A stretch of 48,243 nt of DNA, taken from Anaerolineales bacterium UBA3001 (GTDB taxonomy: Bacteria > Chloroflexota > Anaerolineae > Anaerolineales > UBA11657). Shown here in pieces: positions 33,538-42,236 of this stretch. The stretch is taken from NCBI GenBank assembly GCA_002346435.1, contig DDZT01000128.1, positions 1 to 48,243 of the forward strand, given 5' to 3'. Each line of letters starts with the position of its first letter. Within the stretch, counting starts at the first letter, position 1. Below the pieces are notes generated by a model that ran no database searches, had not been told where the DNA came from, and worked only from the letters and a program-made list of their open reading frames with translations. The translations under genes and the position numbers were made by a program.

Positions 33538-35034
33538 ATGTGTGCTATGGACTTAGCTTTCCAGTCCTTAGCCATGGTATCTGATTTGCTTAGTACTGGC
33601 GATATCACTAGTGTTGAGCTGACTGAAGTATGCCTTAGTCAAATTAATTCATCTGAGTCGCAAGTAAACGCATTTATAACTATAAGCTCTGACTTAGCTA
33701 TGCAGCAAGCAACCAATGCTGACATTGCTTGGCAGGAATGGATAAATGGCAAATCGGATCAAAAACCATCGCCATTAAATGGTGTTCCCTTGGCCATAAA
33801 AGATGTTATCTGTGTTTCTGATATTGTTGCTACTGCCGGCTCAAAGATATTAGAGGAATTTGTGCCACCTTACGACTCCACCGCTAGTGAGCGTTTGCGA
33901 GATGCTGGCGCAATCTTTTTAGGAAAAACAAACACTGATGAGTTCGCAATGGGTTCCTCTACCGAAAACTCCGCATTTGGACCAACACATAATCCGTGGG
34001 ATATCAATCGTGTTCCCGGAGGTTCATCAGGAGGAAGCGCAGCTGCCGTGTCTGCCGGAATGATATTTGGTGCACTGGGGACAGATACAGGCGGCAGCGT
34101 CAGACAGCCAGCAGCAATGTGTGGGGTCGTGGGACTCAAACCCACTTATGGACGTGTATCTAGGTATGGTCTAATAGCATTTGGATCATCTCTTGATCAA
34201 ATCGGTACACTAACTCGGACTGTTGAGGACGCAGCTTTGTTACTACAAGTTATTTCAGGTCCAGACCTCAAGGATTCAACCACACTCCAAAATAAACCGC
34301 CAAACTATCTAGAGATGCTTTCAAAAACAGACAATCTAATGGGAATTCGTATAGGAGTTGAGGAAAAAAATATCATGGGCTCCTTACAACCCGAGGTAGA
34401 AAAATCAGTGCAGGATACAATTAAAACACTAAGACATCTAGGTGCAGAAATAGTGCCTGTGCAATTACCACATACTAAACATGCTCTAGAAGCATACTAC
34501 CTAATAGCAAATGCTGAGGCATCTGCCAATTTAGCTCGCTACGATGGCATACGATTTGGACAGCGGCAAACTGGCAAGAACTTGTGGGAAACTTATATTA
34601 ACACTAGAAGCAAGGGTTTTGGTAAAGAGGTCAAACGACGTATCATGTTAGGCACTTATGCGCTCACTGCAGGTTATTACGAAGATTATTATCTGAACGC
34701 ACAGAAGGTGCGCAGATTGGTCCAAAAGGACTTCGTACAAGCTTTTTCAAAAGTGGACACAATTGTGGGACCAGTCACACCTACAACAGCATTTAAAATA
34801 GGAGAAAAAATCGAAGATCCATTACAAATGTATCTCTCTGATATATTTACATTGTCAGGAAATCTGGCTGGAATACCAGGAATATCGATACCCTGCGGAT
34901 TCGACCAAAGTGGTCTCCCTATAGGAGTACAGTTGCTTGGTCCTACATGTGGCGAGCAACAATTGTTAACCATTGCCCACATATATCAGCAAGCTACAGA
35001 TTGGCATAAACATATTCCCCGATTGGAGCATTAA
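33538..35034 (+). CDS. gatA: Asp-tRNA(Asn)/Glu-tRNA(Gln) amidotransferase subunit A
   Basis: Amidase subunit that releases ammonia from glutamine for tRNA-dependent amidation. The 498 residues carry the Ser-cisSer-Lys triad at K88 (VPLAIKDV), S163 (PGGSSGGSAAA) and S187 (DTGGSVRQP), with the same spacing as in characterised GatA. The GLKPTYGRVSRYG motif follows. Met4 (ATG 33547) is an alternative start. Its 3' end holds the ribosome site of the next gene, 1 nt on. Confidence 0.96.
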   Translation: MCAMDLAFQSLAMVSDLLSTGDITSVELTEVCLSQINSSESQVNAFITISSDLAMQQATNADIAWQEWINGKSDQKPSPLNGVPLAIKDVICVSDIVATAGSKILEEFVPPYDSTASERLRDAGAIFLGKTNTDEFAMGSSTENSAFGPTHNPWDINRVPGGSSGGSAAAVSAGMIFGALGTDTGGSVRQPAAMCGVVGLKPTYGRVSRYGLIAFGSSLDQIGTLTRTVEDAALLLQVISGPDLKDSTTLQNKPPNYLEMLSKTDNLMGIRIGVEEKNIMGSLQPEVEKSVQDTIKTLRHLGAEIVPVQLPHTKHALEAYYLIANAEASANLARYDGIRFGQRQTGKNLWETYINTRSKGFGKEVKRRIMLGTYALTAGYYEDYYLNAQKVRRLVQKDFVQAFSKVDTIVGPVTPTTAFKIGEKIEDPLQMYLSDIFTLSGNLAGIPGISIPCGFDQSGLPIGVQLLGPTCGEQQLLTIAHIYQQATDWHKHIPRLEH

Positions 35035-35035
35035 C

Positions 35036-36025
35036 ATGAAAATTATTATCCCTTTAGCTGGTTTTGGTAGTAGATTAAGACCTCACACATTTAGCAAGCC
35101 TAAGCCATTGATGAACGTTGCAGGAACACCTGTCATTGGCCATGTGCTTAATATGTTCAAAGATATAGAAGTAGAGGAGTTTATTTTTATTACCGGTTAC
35201 ATGGGTAATCAAATACAGGAACACATTAGCACAACATATCCCAATACGAACACACGATTTTTGGAGCAACAACAACTTGATGGACAATCTCCAGCTATTC
35301 TTCTAGCAAAAGATTTCGTGACTGGACCCATGCTAATAGGTTTCGCTGACACTATCGTAGAAACAGACCTAACCAAAATTAATACTACAACAGACGAAGC
35401 AATCGCCTGGGTAAAACAGGTAACGGACCCAAGACGTTTTGGTGTAGTTATTAGGGATTCTGATGGATATGTCACACAAATAATTGAAAAGCCTGAGTCA
35501 ATGGATAACAATTTAGCCGTTGTAGGGTTTTATTATCTTAGAGACAGCCAGATGCTCATGAGTGCAATTGAGCAACAAATAAATAATGATAAGCAAACTA
35601 AGGGGGAGTACTATCTAGCAGATGCTATGCAGATATTATTAGATCAAGGCATGCAAATGCAAGCAAAAGAAGTAGACGTCTGGAAAGATTGTGGTAAACC
35701 AGAAAGTCTGCTAGAAACGAACAAACATCTTCTTGAGCACGGACATGATAACAGTACGCAAGTGCAGGCTGACGGATTCGTTATAGTACCACCTGTAAAT
35801 ATTCATGTTGATGCAAAAATAACCAACTCAGTAATTGGCCCCCATGCCACAATAGGTGCGGATTGCACTATTACATCTTCGATTATAAGAGATTCGATTC
35901 TTGAGCAGGGTGCACAAATTGAAGACGCTGTTCTTACACAATCATTGATTGGTCGCTATACTAAAGTAAGGGGACAATCCAGTACATTGAATATAGGTGA
36001 TCAATCTGCTATTGAGTTTGAATGA
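35036..36025 (+). CDS. Sugar-1-phosphate nucleotidyltransferase with beta-helix tail
   Basis: Makes an NDP-sugar from a sugar 1-phosphate. The 329 residues begin MKIIIPLAGFGSRLRPHTFS with the KPKPLMNVAGTPVIGH signature, and the GEYYLADAMQ region. A left-handed beta-helix repeat closes the protein (ITNSVIGPHATIGADCTI, SSIIRDSILEQGAQI). This layout is that of RmlA-long, GlmU-like and archaeal sugar nucleotidyltransferases. ATG 35036, with GGAG 8 nt upstream inside gatA, is preferred to an in-frame TTG at 34973. Product base and sugar are not decidable. Convergent with lipA. Confidence 0.88.
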   Translation: MKIIIPLAGFGSRLRPHTFSKPKPLMNVAGTPVIGHVLNMFKDIEVEEFIFITGYMGNQIQEHISTTYPNTNTRFLEQQQLDGQSPAILLAKDFVTGPMLIGFADTIVETDLTKINTTTDEAIAWVKQVTDPRRFGVVIRDSDGYVTQIIEKPESMDNNLAVVGFYYLRDSQMLMSAIEQQINNDKQTKGEYYLADAMQILLDQGMQMQAKEVDVWKDCGKPESLLETNKHLLEHGHDNSTQVQADGFVIVPPVNIHVDAKITNSVIGPHATIGADCTITSSIIRDSILEQGAQIEDAVLTQSLIGRYTKVRGQSSTLNIGDQSAIEFE

Positions 36026-36033
36026 CAAAACAC

Positions 36034-36969
36034 CTAATCTGATTCTTTTTTATACAACTGCTTATACAATTTGCTTAGCATGCGCACCTGACGCTCTGCA
36101 TGATAACTTGATCTGACTAAAGGAGCGCACTCCACCCAATCAAACCCTAAATCTTCTTCAGCGTATGACCTGATTTCATCAAACTCATCCATTGTGTAGT
36201 AACGTTCAATTGGCAAGTGTTTCCGAGAAGGTTGTAAATATTGTCCCACGGTAAGAATGTTTACTCCCCAGCTTCTAATATCAGAAATAGTTTGTTTAAT
36301 TTCCTCCATTGACTCACCCAACCCTACCATTATGCCGCTTTTAGTAAGAACATCTGCATCTATCCCGCGCGCATTACATAGTACCATTTTTGCCCATTCA
36401 AAATTATCTTGTGGTTGTACTTTCTTAAATAACCTCGGTACGGTCTCCACATTATGATTGAGTATCTCTGGGCGAGCTTGCATAACTGTCTGTAATGCTG
36501 AAATAGAACCCTTAAAATCAGGTATTAAAACCTCTACTGAACAGCCAGGATGCTGTAAACGAATTTCCCGTATAACCATGGCAAATAAAGGTGCGCCTCC
36601 ATCATCACGCTCGTCTCTATTTACGCTGGTAACAACGGCATGTTCCAGATTCATTTGTTTAACTGCTGAAGCAATACGACGCGGCTCATCCCAATCTAAT
36701 GCCCTAGGTCGACCTGTGATAACATCACAAAAGCCACAAGACCGAGTACATACATTTCCCATCATCATAAAAGTTGCCGTTCCGGAACCCCAACACTCCC
36801 CGATATTAGGGCACTGAGCCTCTTCACATACTGTATGCAATTGGTTTGAACGCATCAAACCAATTAATCTTTGGTAGTTTTCACCTCCAGGTGCTCTAAC
36901 CTTTATCCAAGGTGGGCGCCTTCCTATCTTTTTAGTTGCCGGTTCGAGATGTAACAAATCTGTTGTCAT
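36034..36969 (-). CDS. lipA: Lipoyl synthase
   Basis: Radical SAM enzyme inserting two sulfurs into protein-bound octanoyl groups. The auxiliary cluster cysteines C48/C53/C59 (CEEAQCPNIGEC), radical SAM cysteines C74/C78/C81 (CTRSCGFC) and the C-terminal RSSYHAE serine-ligand motif are all present. Its 311 residues are of normal size. It starts 2 nt after the lipB stop, so the two are translated together. Confidence 0.97.
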   Translation of the reverse strand: MTTDLLHLEPATKKIGRRPPWIKVRAPGGENYQRLIGLMRSNQLHTVCEEAQCPNIGECWGSGTATFMMMGNVCTRSCGFCDVITGRPRALDWDEPRRIASAVKQMNLEHAVVTSVNRDERDDGGAPLFAMVIREIRLQHPGCSVEVLIPDFKGSISALQTVMQARPEILNHNVETVPRLFKKVQPQDNFEWAKMVLCNARGIDADVLTKSGIMVGLGESMEEIKQTISDIRSWGVNILTVGQYLQPSRKHLPIERYYTMDEFDEIRSYAEEDLGFDWVECAPLVRSSYHAERQVRMLSKLYKQLYKKESD

Positions 36970-36971
36970 TA

Positions 36972-37739
36972 TTAATTCCTATATATACATGGGTCAACTG
37001 ACAATCTATCGGACGACACCATTTCCTTATCAAATATCCTTCCAAATTCGCGAATCACAGTGCTTTGCACATCTTGTATCGTTGGTACATCTGATAATAC
37101 CTCAGACATAGAGATAGTTCCATAACCTTCGAGACCACATGGCACAATACCCTCAAAATAAGAATCCTGAATATCGATATTAAGAGCAAACCCATGTTGG
37201 CTAATACCATTCTTGTCCACTCTAATACCGATTGACCCTATTTTACGAGGCAGGTCATTGGCCTTACATGAAGTAAGTTGTCCTTTTGACGAAACGCCGG
37301 ATTCCACCCACACTCCAGTCAACCCAGATACCTGTGTGGACTTGATACCATAATAACCTAGTATGTTAATTAACATGACCTCTAGTTTACGAATATAGCT
37401 TATATAGTCTGAAGCAAATGTATATGAATCATCCACGTGAATACTTCCTAAATCCAATATAGGATACCCAATCAACTGTCCCGGGCCATGATAAGTAATG
37501 CCGCCACCACGGTCACTTTCACAAACTACAATGTCATAATGGATTAATTGATCATCAGTGTAAAGTAAATCCTCATAGTTTGCTGAACTACCCAAAGTGT
37601 AAGTGTGAGGATGTTGCAACAAGAGTATACAGTCAGAACGTTTACCAGCTGCTAGCTCTGCAGCTAGCGCGGATTGCAAAACGCGCGCATCTGCATAATC
37701 AATTGTACCCACCTCTATGGCTTGACATAATGTTCCCAT
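36972..37739 (-). CDS. lipB: Octanoyltransferase
   Basis: Transfers octanoyl from acyl carrier protein to lipoyl domains, feeding LipA. Motifs are HPHTYTLGS, DRGGGITYHGPGQLIGYPI, catalytic K166 (KIGSIGIRV) and C201 (IVPCGLEGYG). At 255 residues it is slightly longer than usual. It is the first gene of the lipB-lipA unit. The 161-nt gap to the divergent glycosylase gene must hold both promoters. Confidence 0.96.
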   Translation of the reverse strand: MGTLCQAIEVGTIDYADARVLQSALAAELAAGKRSDCILLLQHPHTYTLGSSANYEDLLYTDDQLIHYDIVVCESDRGGGITYHGPGQLIGYPILDLGSIHVDDSYTFASDYISYIRKLEVMLINILGYYGIKSTQVSGLTGVWVESGVSSKGQLTSCKANDLPRKIGSIGIRVDKNGISQHGFALNIDIQDSYFEGIVPCGLEGYGTISMSEVLSDVPTIQDVQSTVIREFGRIFDKEMVSSDRLSVDPCIYRN

Positions 37740-37900
37740 TCAACAAATTGTACCACCCTGATCCATTCAATTGTGATGCAATACCAAGATGATATAATCG
37801 ATAAATATCATATGTATCACTATCGTTATTGTTAGTTTGCCAAAACATATTAACTCACGCTAAAGCCTGGTTGACCAAATAGTAAACTCAATTAAACCAT

Positions 37901-38524
37901 ATGCCCAACACCTATATGAATCCCCTAGAGGCCATCCGTCATCTAAGGAAGGTCGACCATCGATTCATTAGCCTAATCGATATTCATGGCCCACCAGACT
38001 TTCATCGCACACGCAACACGTTCAAATCATTGGTACATACAATCATATACCAGCAATTGTCTGGAAAAGTAGCTTCTGTAATCTACAAAAGGTTTATTAA
38101 TTTATTTCCAACTAGTCACTTTCCAACACCAAAAAAAGTACGGCAACTATCTTTAGAGAAACTACAAACGGCGGGATTATCTATACAGAAAGCAACAACT
38201 ATACATGAACTTTCCGACCAATATATTCATGGTCATATACGCCCGCGCAGATTCGACTATATGAGTGCTGATGAAATTACACACATACTAACTAAAATCA
38301 AAGGTATTGGACCGTGGACAGCAAGTATATTTCTAATGTTTGCCCTTAACTATCCAGACATACTCCCCACCGGCGATTTAGGGATCAGAAAAGGAATACA
38401 AAAGTTGTGTAACTTAAGTCATCTACCTGAACACAAAACTGTATTGCAAATCGCCGCACCTTGGAGACCTTTCCGAACAGCTGCTAGTTGGTACCTTTGG
38501 CGTCACCTAGATGCAAAACCTTAG
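37901..38524 (+). CDS. HhH-GPD DNA glycosylase (3-methyladenine type)
   Basis: Base-excision repair enzyme that removes alkylated bases. The 207 residues contain LVHTIIYQQLSGKVA, a helix-hairpin-helix KIKGIGPWTASIFL and the catalytic-Asp segment PTGDLGIRKG, in the order of AlkA/Mpg-II-type glycosylases. The N-terminal AlkA beta domain is missing, as in short bacterial forms. No iron-sulfur cysteine cluster is present, arguing against endonuclease III or MutY. Confidence 0.88.
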   Translation: MPNTYMNPLEAIRHLRKVDHRFISLIDIHGPPDFHRTRNTFKSLVHTIIYQQLSGKVASVIYKRFINLFPTSHFPTPKKVRQLSLEKLQTAGLSIQKATTIHELSDQYIHGHIRPRRFDYMSADEITHILTKIKGIGPWTASIFLMFALNYPDILPTGDLGIRKGIQKLCNLSHLPEHKTVLQIAAPWRPFRTAASWYLWRHLDAKP

Positions 38525-38576
38525 TTAACAACATGATTAGAGTAAAACATTGGCATATTTTGTTGGTGCAATCGAA

Positions 38577-39368
38577 ATGTATGACTTACTGCTTCCCGGA
38601 TCACTACCTTTTTTATTGATATTAATTCTAATTGGGGTGATATTGCTTTATACTGGCCCCAAATTACATGCAGCGAAGCGTATTTGGCTGACGTCTACTT
38701 TGTGTGCTTATTGGCTTATGAGCACACACTTTGGAGCCACATATCTGGAATCATTATTGAACCGAGATTTCACCTCTATAACTGCTAATATAGAAACAAT
38801 AGATGCCGATGCAATAGTTGTACTAAGTGGTGGAGGACACACATTAGGTAACAATAGAAATACCATTAATATAGCATCAACTCACACAGTATACCGCATC
38901 TTAGAAGCCTATCGTTTGCATAAAAAACTACCTAAAGTGCCCATTATTCTCTCAGGAGGGATCGGTGATTCGCTCACATTATCAACTCCCGAAAGTGAAA
39001 TTATGCGAAAAGAGTTGTTGGAATTGGGTGTGAAAGACAGCTTGTTGTTGATGGAACCAGATTCTCAAAACACTTATGAGCAAGCTATAAACATTGCTAA
39101 AATAATGACTCATCTAGAAATAAAACAATTTATATTAGTAACTTCACACACCCATATGAAACGAGCACTGCATACTTTCCAAACGCAAGGCCTATATGGA
39201 GTACCATCTGCCGCATTTCATACAGAAAATCCGGCTCGCAGGATAACATGGTCATTATATCCTACCAAGACTGACCTAGACCGAAGCCAAAATGTAATAC
39301 GTGAAATTGCAGCATATCTGTATTACAAACAACAAGGTTGGATTGCTATTTCTGATGATTTTGACTGA
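38577..39368 (+). CDS. YdcF/ElyC-like DUF218 membrane protein
   Basis: A 263-residue protein with two N-terminal hydrophobic segments and a DUF218 domain: DADAIVVLSGGG, PKVPIILSGGIGDSL, EPDSQNTYEQAI and ILVTSHTHMKRAL. Relatives (YdcF, SanA, ElyC) act in envelope maintenance, but the biochemical role is unclear. ATG 38577 gives a natural membrane start; an in-frame TTG at 38550 would add nine residues. Monocistronic. Confidence 0.85.
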   Translation: MYDLLLPGSLPFLLILILIGVILLYTGPKLHAAKRIWLTSTLCAYWLMSTHFGATYLESLLNRDFTSITANIETIDADAIVVLSGGGHTLGNNRNTINIASTHTVYRILEAYRLHKKLPKVPIILSGGIGDSLTLSTPESEIMRKELLELGVKDSLLLMEPDSQNTYEQAINIAKIMTHLEIKQFILVTSHTHMKRALHTFQTQGLYGVPSAAFHTENPARRITWSLYPTKTDLDRSQNVIREIAAYLYYKQQGWIAISDDFD

Positions 39369-39385
39369 CTCAGTTAAGCTATATA

Positions 39386-39414
39386 TTGACTAATTATGTC
39401 GATAGATATATACT
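39386..39414 (+). promoter_or_regulatory. Promoter of the SWIM-protein leader
   Basis: TTGACT (39386-39391), a 17-nt spacer and TATACT (39409-39414) form a near-consensus promoter. The implied start near 39421 gives a leader of about 140 nt before the SWIM gene. Confidence 0.55.
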
Positions 39415-39441
39415 ACAAATTATGCAAAAGATGGTGGCACA

Positions 39442-39537
39442 ATGAAAGACAATCTATCAAATAGTAGATGTGTCTACGGTTACCTAAATCATAAAAACAC
39501 ACGTGGAAGACCAATCTTTTTCCACGTGTGTTTTTGA
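39442..39537 (+). CDS. Possible leader peptide ORF before the SWIM gene
   Basis: A 31-codon frame, ATG 39442 to TGA 39537, in the leader of the SWIM gene (MKDNLSNSRCVYGYLNHKN at its start, ending FFHVCF). It runs straight through the terminator-like hairpin and stops 23 nt before the SWIM ATG, with only a weak GGTGG upstream. Ribosomes here could unfold the hairpin. No homology is claimed; chance is a real possibility. Confidence 0.3.
   Translation: MKDNLSNSRCVYGYLNHKNTRGRPIFFHVCF
39493..39535 (+). terminator. Terminator-like hairpin in the SWIM gene leader
   Basis: A perfect 16-bp inverted repeat (39493-39508 with 39520-39535) with an 11-nt loop; it begins with five A and ends with five T. 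It looks like an intrinsic terminator usable in both directions, yet it lies only 15 nt before the AGGAGG of the SWIM gene, leaving no room for a promoter after it. It may act as an attenuator. Confidence 0.8.
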
Positions 39538-39560
39538 TTCACAAACACATAGGAGGGATC

Positions 39561-39803
39561 ATGGATTATGGAATGATCGGTAAAATCGAGAAGTCTAAAA
39601 GATATGCCGAAGAGCCTGAAAGATTTAGCTTTGACGATTTCACTATAAAGTTTGATGGAGATAACAATGACCACACAGTCACGTGTGACCATGGAACACT
39701 ATATTGTGACTGTGAATTTTTTTCCGTACGGAAAGTATGTAGCCACACCATGGCATTAGAACGATTGCTTCACCAGATGTTGCCCAGTCCAGCAATGGTT
39801 TAG
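39561..39803 (+). CDS. SWIM zinc-finger mini-protein
   Basis: An 80-residue protein with a zinc-binding SWIM motif, C49-x-C51-x8-C60-x-H62 (CDCEFFSVRKVCSH), filling most of its C-terminal half. SWIM domains bind DNA or proteins and occur in recombination and ubiquitin-type factors. A perfect AGGAGG is 4 nt before ATG 39561, which decides the start over an upstream GTG frame at 39528. It stands alone between two perfect hairpins. Function unknown. Confidence 0.85.
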   Translation: MDYGMIGKIEKSKRYAEEPERFSFDDFTIKFDGDNNDHTVTCDHGTLYCDCEFFSVRKVCSHTMALERLLHQMLPSPAMV

Positions 39804-39875
39804 TCACAAATTAGGTTATGGTAAATAAACTGAATGTTAGTTGGTAATCCCTATACGATTTAAGATAAAAGTTTA

Positions 39876-39919
39876 AGAAACAATAATCTAACAGTTATTG
39901 TGGTTAGATTATTGTTTCT
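39876..39919. terminator. 17-bp perfect hairpin after the SWIM gene
   Basis: AGAAACAATAATCTAAC (39876-39892) pairs perfectly with 39903-39919 around a 10-nt loop. The stem is AT-rich and the right arm ends TTGTTTCT without a long T run. It probably ends the SWIM transcript, but it also lies 29 nt before the next ATG and could affect that gene's translation. Confidence 0.6.
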
Positions 39920-39948
39920 AATTAAACACCTCTTACATATTACTAAAG

Positions 39949-41232
39949 ATGCGTATTGCAATTATAGGTTCAGGTATGGCCGGACTTTCGGCAGCCTATG
40001 ACCTTACGAAGACAGGACATAAAGTGGTTCTTTTTGATGGCGCTGGAGAAGTCGGTGGTCTGGCATCTGGATTTAAGGTCGACTCATGGGAATGGACCTT
40101 AGAACGCTTCTATCATCATTGGTTCGCTTCAGATCAACATGTTCTTAAACTTGCTGATGAACTCAACTGTGCTCAGCAAATACTTTTTCAACGTCCAGAC
40201 ACAATGATGTACCATAAAGGCGCCTTTTATCCACTAGACTCACCTATGTCTGCACTACTGTTTCCAGGTTTAGGATGGGGAATCAACAAACTCCGTTTTG
40301 GAATAAATACGCTCTACTTACGATTTACAAAAGACTGGCATAGTTTAGAGAAGATTAGCGCTGCCGACTGGATGAAACGTTGGGCAGGCACAGACGTATA
40401 CAGAACTATGTGGGAACCACTACTCAAAGCAAAATTTGGGTCCTATTCAGATGACATACCTATGTCTTGGTTGTGGGCACGTATCCATGCCCGTACTGCA
40501 CAATTGGGTACGTTCCAGGGCGGGTTCCAAATGTTCATCAATCTGCTTGCAGACAAAGTCAATCAACAAGGTGGCAAAATACAACTCAACCAAACAGTAA
40601 GAAGTATTGCCCCCACAACTGATTCCAAATTACAGCTACTGGTAAACGATGAAGAACTTATCTTTGATCACTGTATAGCAACATGCTCCCCAAAGCAATT
40701 GCTGCAAATCACACCAAGTATTCCAACACAGTATGCTTCTAAGATTAACAACCTACAAAGTATTGGGGCAATAGTTTTAGTGCTAGCTTTAAAAAAGCGG
40801 TTAACCAACCATTATTGGTTTAACCTACCGGCTAATGCAGGATTTCCATTTCTAGCGCTAGTGGAACACACCAATTTTGTTCCACCATCTTGTTTTGGTG
40901 GTGAGCATATTATATATTGTGGTCAGTACCTAGAAACTAATCATCAAAATTTTCTTATGACATCCGAAGAGATAACGCGCCAGTACTTACCAGCGCTAAC
41001 TCGTTTTAATCAAAATTTTAATGAGAGCTGGATAAATCAATCTTGGGTGTTCCGTAGTCCATATGCACAGCCAGTACCATCTATCAATTTGTCAAGCAAA
41101 ATACCAGAGCTGCAAACACCGATAAAAGGTTTGTGGTTAGCTAGTATGAGCCAAGTATATCCTTGGGACCGAGGCACCAATTTTGCAATAGAGTTAGGCC
41201 GTAGAGTGGCAAGTCATTTGTTACAACCATAA
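39949..41232 (+). CDS. FAD-dependent amine-oxidase-like oxidoreductase
   Basis: A 427-residue flavoprotein with an N-terminal dinucleotide fold (IAIIGSGMAGLSAAYDL, then FDGAGEVGGLASGF) and a C-terminal FAD motif (WLASMSQVYPWDRGTNFAIE). It resembles protoporphyrinogen oxidase/phytoene desaturase relatives and the UDP-galactopyranose mutase-like group, but the substrate is not evident. No carotenoid or heme genes adjoin it. It converges with the acetyltransferase gene, 3 nt apart. Confidence 0.82.
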   Translation: MRIAIIGSGMAGLSAAYDLTKTGHKVVLFDGAGEVGGLASGFKVDSWEWTLERFYHHWFASDQHVLKLADELNCAQQILFQRPDTMMYHKGAFYPLDSPMSALLFPGLGWGINKLRFGINTLYLRFTKDWHSLEKISAADWMKRWAGTDVYRTMWEPLLKAKFGSYSDDIPMSWLWARIHARTAQLGTFQGGFQMFINLLADKVNQQGGKIQLNQTVRSIAPTTDSKLQLLVNDEELIFDHCIATCSPKQLLQITPSIPTQYASKINNLQSIGAIVLVLALKKRLTNHYWFNLPANAGFPFLALVEHTNFVPPSCFGGEHIIYCGQYLETNHQNFLMTSEEITRQYLPALTRFNQNFNESWINQSWVFRSPYAQPVPSINLSSKIPELQTPIKGLWLASMSQVYPWDRGTNFAIELGRRVASHLLQP

Positions 41233-41235
41233 TAA

Positions 41236-42228
41236 TCAACGGTTTATTAGCAAACGCATTAGTGAGACGTCTTCACCACCAAATCTATATTTGTAGTCTT
41301 CATCACCGCGCATAAAATCAAATCGCTTGTGTCCATTTTCGATTGCATGGTCGAACAACTTAGCTAACAACACCCATCCGGGAGACAATGCAGCATACTG
41401 ACCGATGTCATACCCTGAATTGTACAGATAGAGAGTATTACCCATACTAAAATATGCATAAGATGCCAAGTTGTGATCCTCCAATCTTAGAAAACATAAT
41501 CGAAGAAGACCACAATCTTGCATTGCTTTCAGTATATTAACAAAGGCTTCTCTCATACCGGAATTAAGAAAGTCAGCTTTATCCCTACCGCTTGATTCCA
41601 TAAGTCTGATGAACTCTTGTATTTCAAGATAGTGGTCACTAGGATCTGCAATAAACACAGCACTAGCTCCTTCAGCATCAGCCCGCCGCAACTTTCTTCG
41701 AATCTCACGGCGCTGTTTACCTCCTAGAACACCAAGATATGTTTCAAAGCTGTCAGGAAGTTCTAGTTGTGGGCAGACTGTTTCTATTCTTGAATCAACT
41801 TTCCAATCTTGGGATAGAGCCAATTCTCTCCAATGGGATACACTACCGCTCCATTGTGGTATGTTCACCAAATCAGCACTATGCCAGTCATCTGCTTGCG
41901 ATCCAGATAGCCAATCAAAAACCAATTTTCTAACAGCTTCTGCGTTGTCTTCACTTGCAATCACATCGTGATAATCAGCAATATCCTCACCACCAACCCA
42001 ACGCAGTACATTCTTTTGGTCAATATACATACTAGCTAAACCCACTAGATTGTCTACATCATACACACATATCAACCGTAATTCACCATTACCAAAATTA
42101 TTCCACCACTCATTTTGAAATTCCACAGTCTGAAACGGTGTTGAAACGACACTCTGTTCAACGAGAACTTTCCAAGAATTCTTCAATTTGTTAAAACCTT
42201 CAGCAGAACAACTAACTTCAACATGCAT
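41236..42228 (-). CDS. GNAT-fold acetyltransferase (BioF2/CelD-like)
   Basis: A 330-residue protein of the FemAB/GNAT_6 type. The N-terminal half has the FQTVEFQNEWWNNF opening; the second half has LGGKQRREIRRKLRRA and YAYFSMGNTLYLYNSGYD with LSPGWVLLAKLFDHAIENG. Relatives act in exopolysaccharide or cell-wall modification. It lies 8 nt after the nucleotidyltransferase gene and is likely co-transcribed. Substrate unknown. Confidence 0.8.
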   Translation of the reverse strand: MHVEVSCSAEGFNKLKNSWKVLVEQSVVSTPFQTVEFQNEWWNNFGNGELRLICVYDVDNLVGLASMYIDQKNVLRWVGGEDIADYHDVIASEDNAEAVRKLVFDWLSGSQADDWHSADLVNIPQWSGSVSHWRELALSQDWKVDSRIETVCPQLELPDSFETYLGVLGGKQRREIRRKLRRADAEGASAVFIADPSDHYLEIQEFIRLMESSGRDKADFLNSGMREAFVNILKAMQDCGLLRLCFLRLEDHNLASYAYFSMGNTLYLYNSGYDIGQYAALSPGWVLLAKLFDHAIENGHKRFDFMRGDEDYKYRFGGEDVSLMRLLINR

Positions 42229-42236
42229 AAAATAAT

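Noticed and set aside
39493..39919. SWIM gene and its flanking hairpins as a miniature transposable element
   Set aside because: The two hairpins differ in sequence, and I see no terminal inverted repeats or target duplication at the edges.
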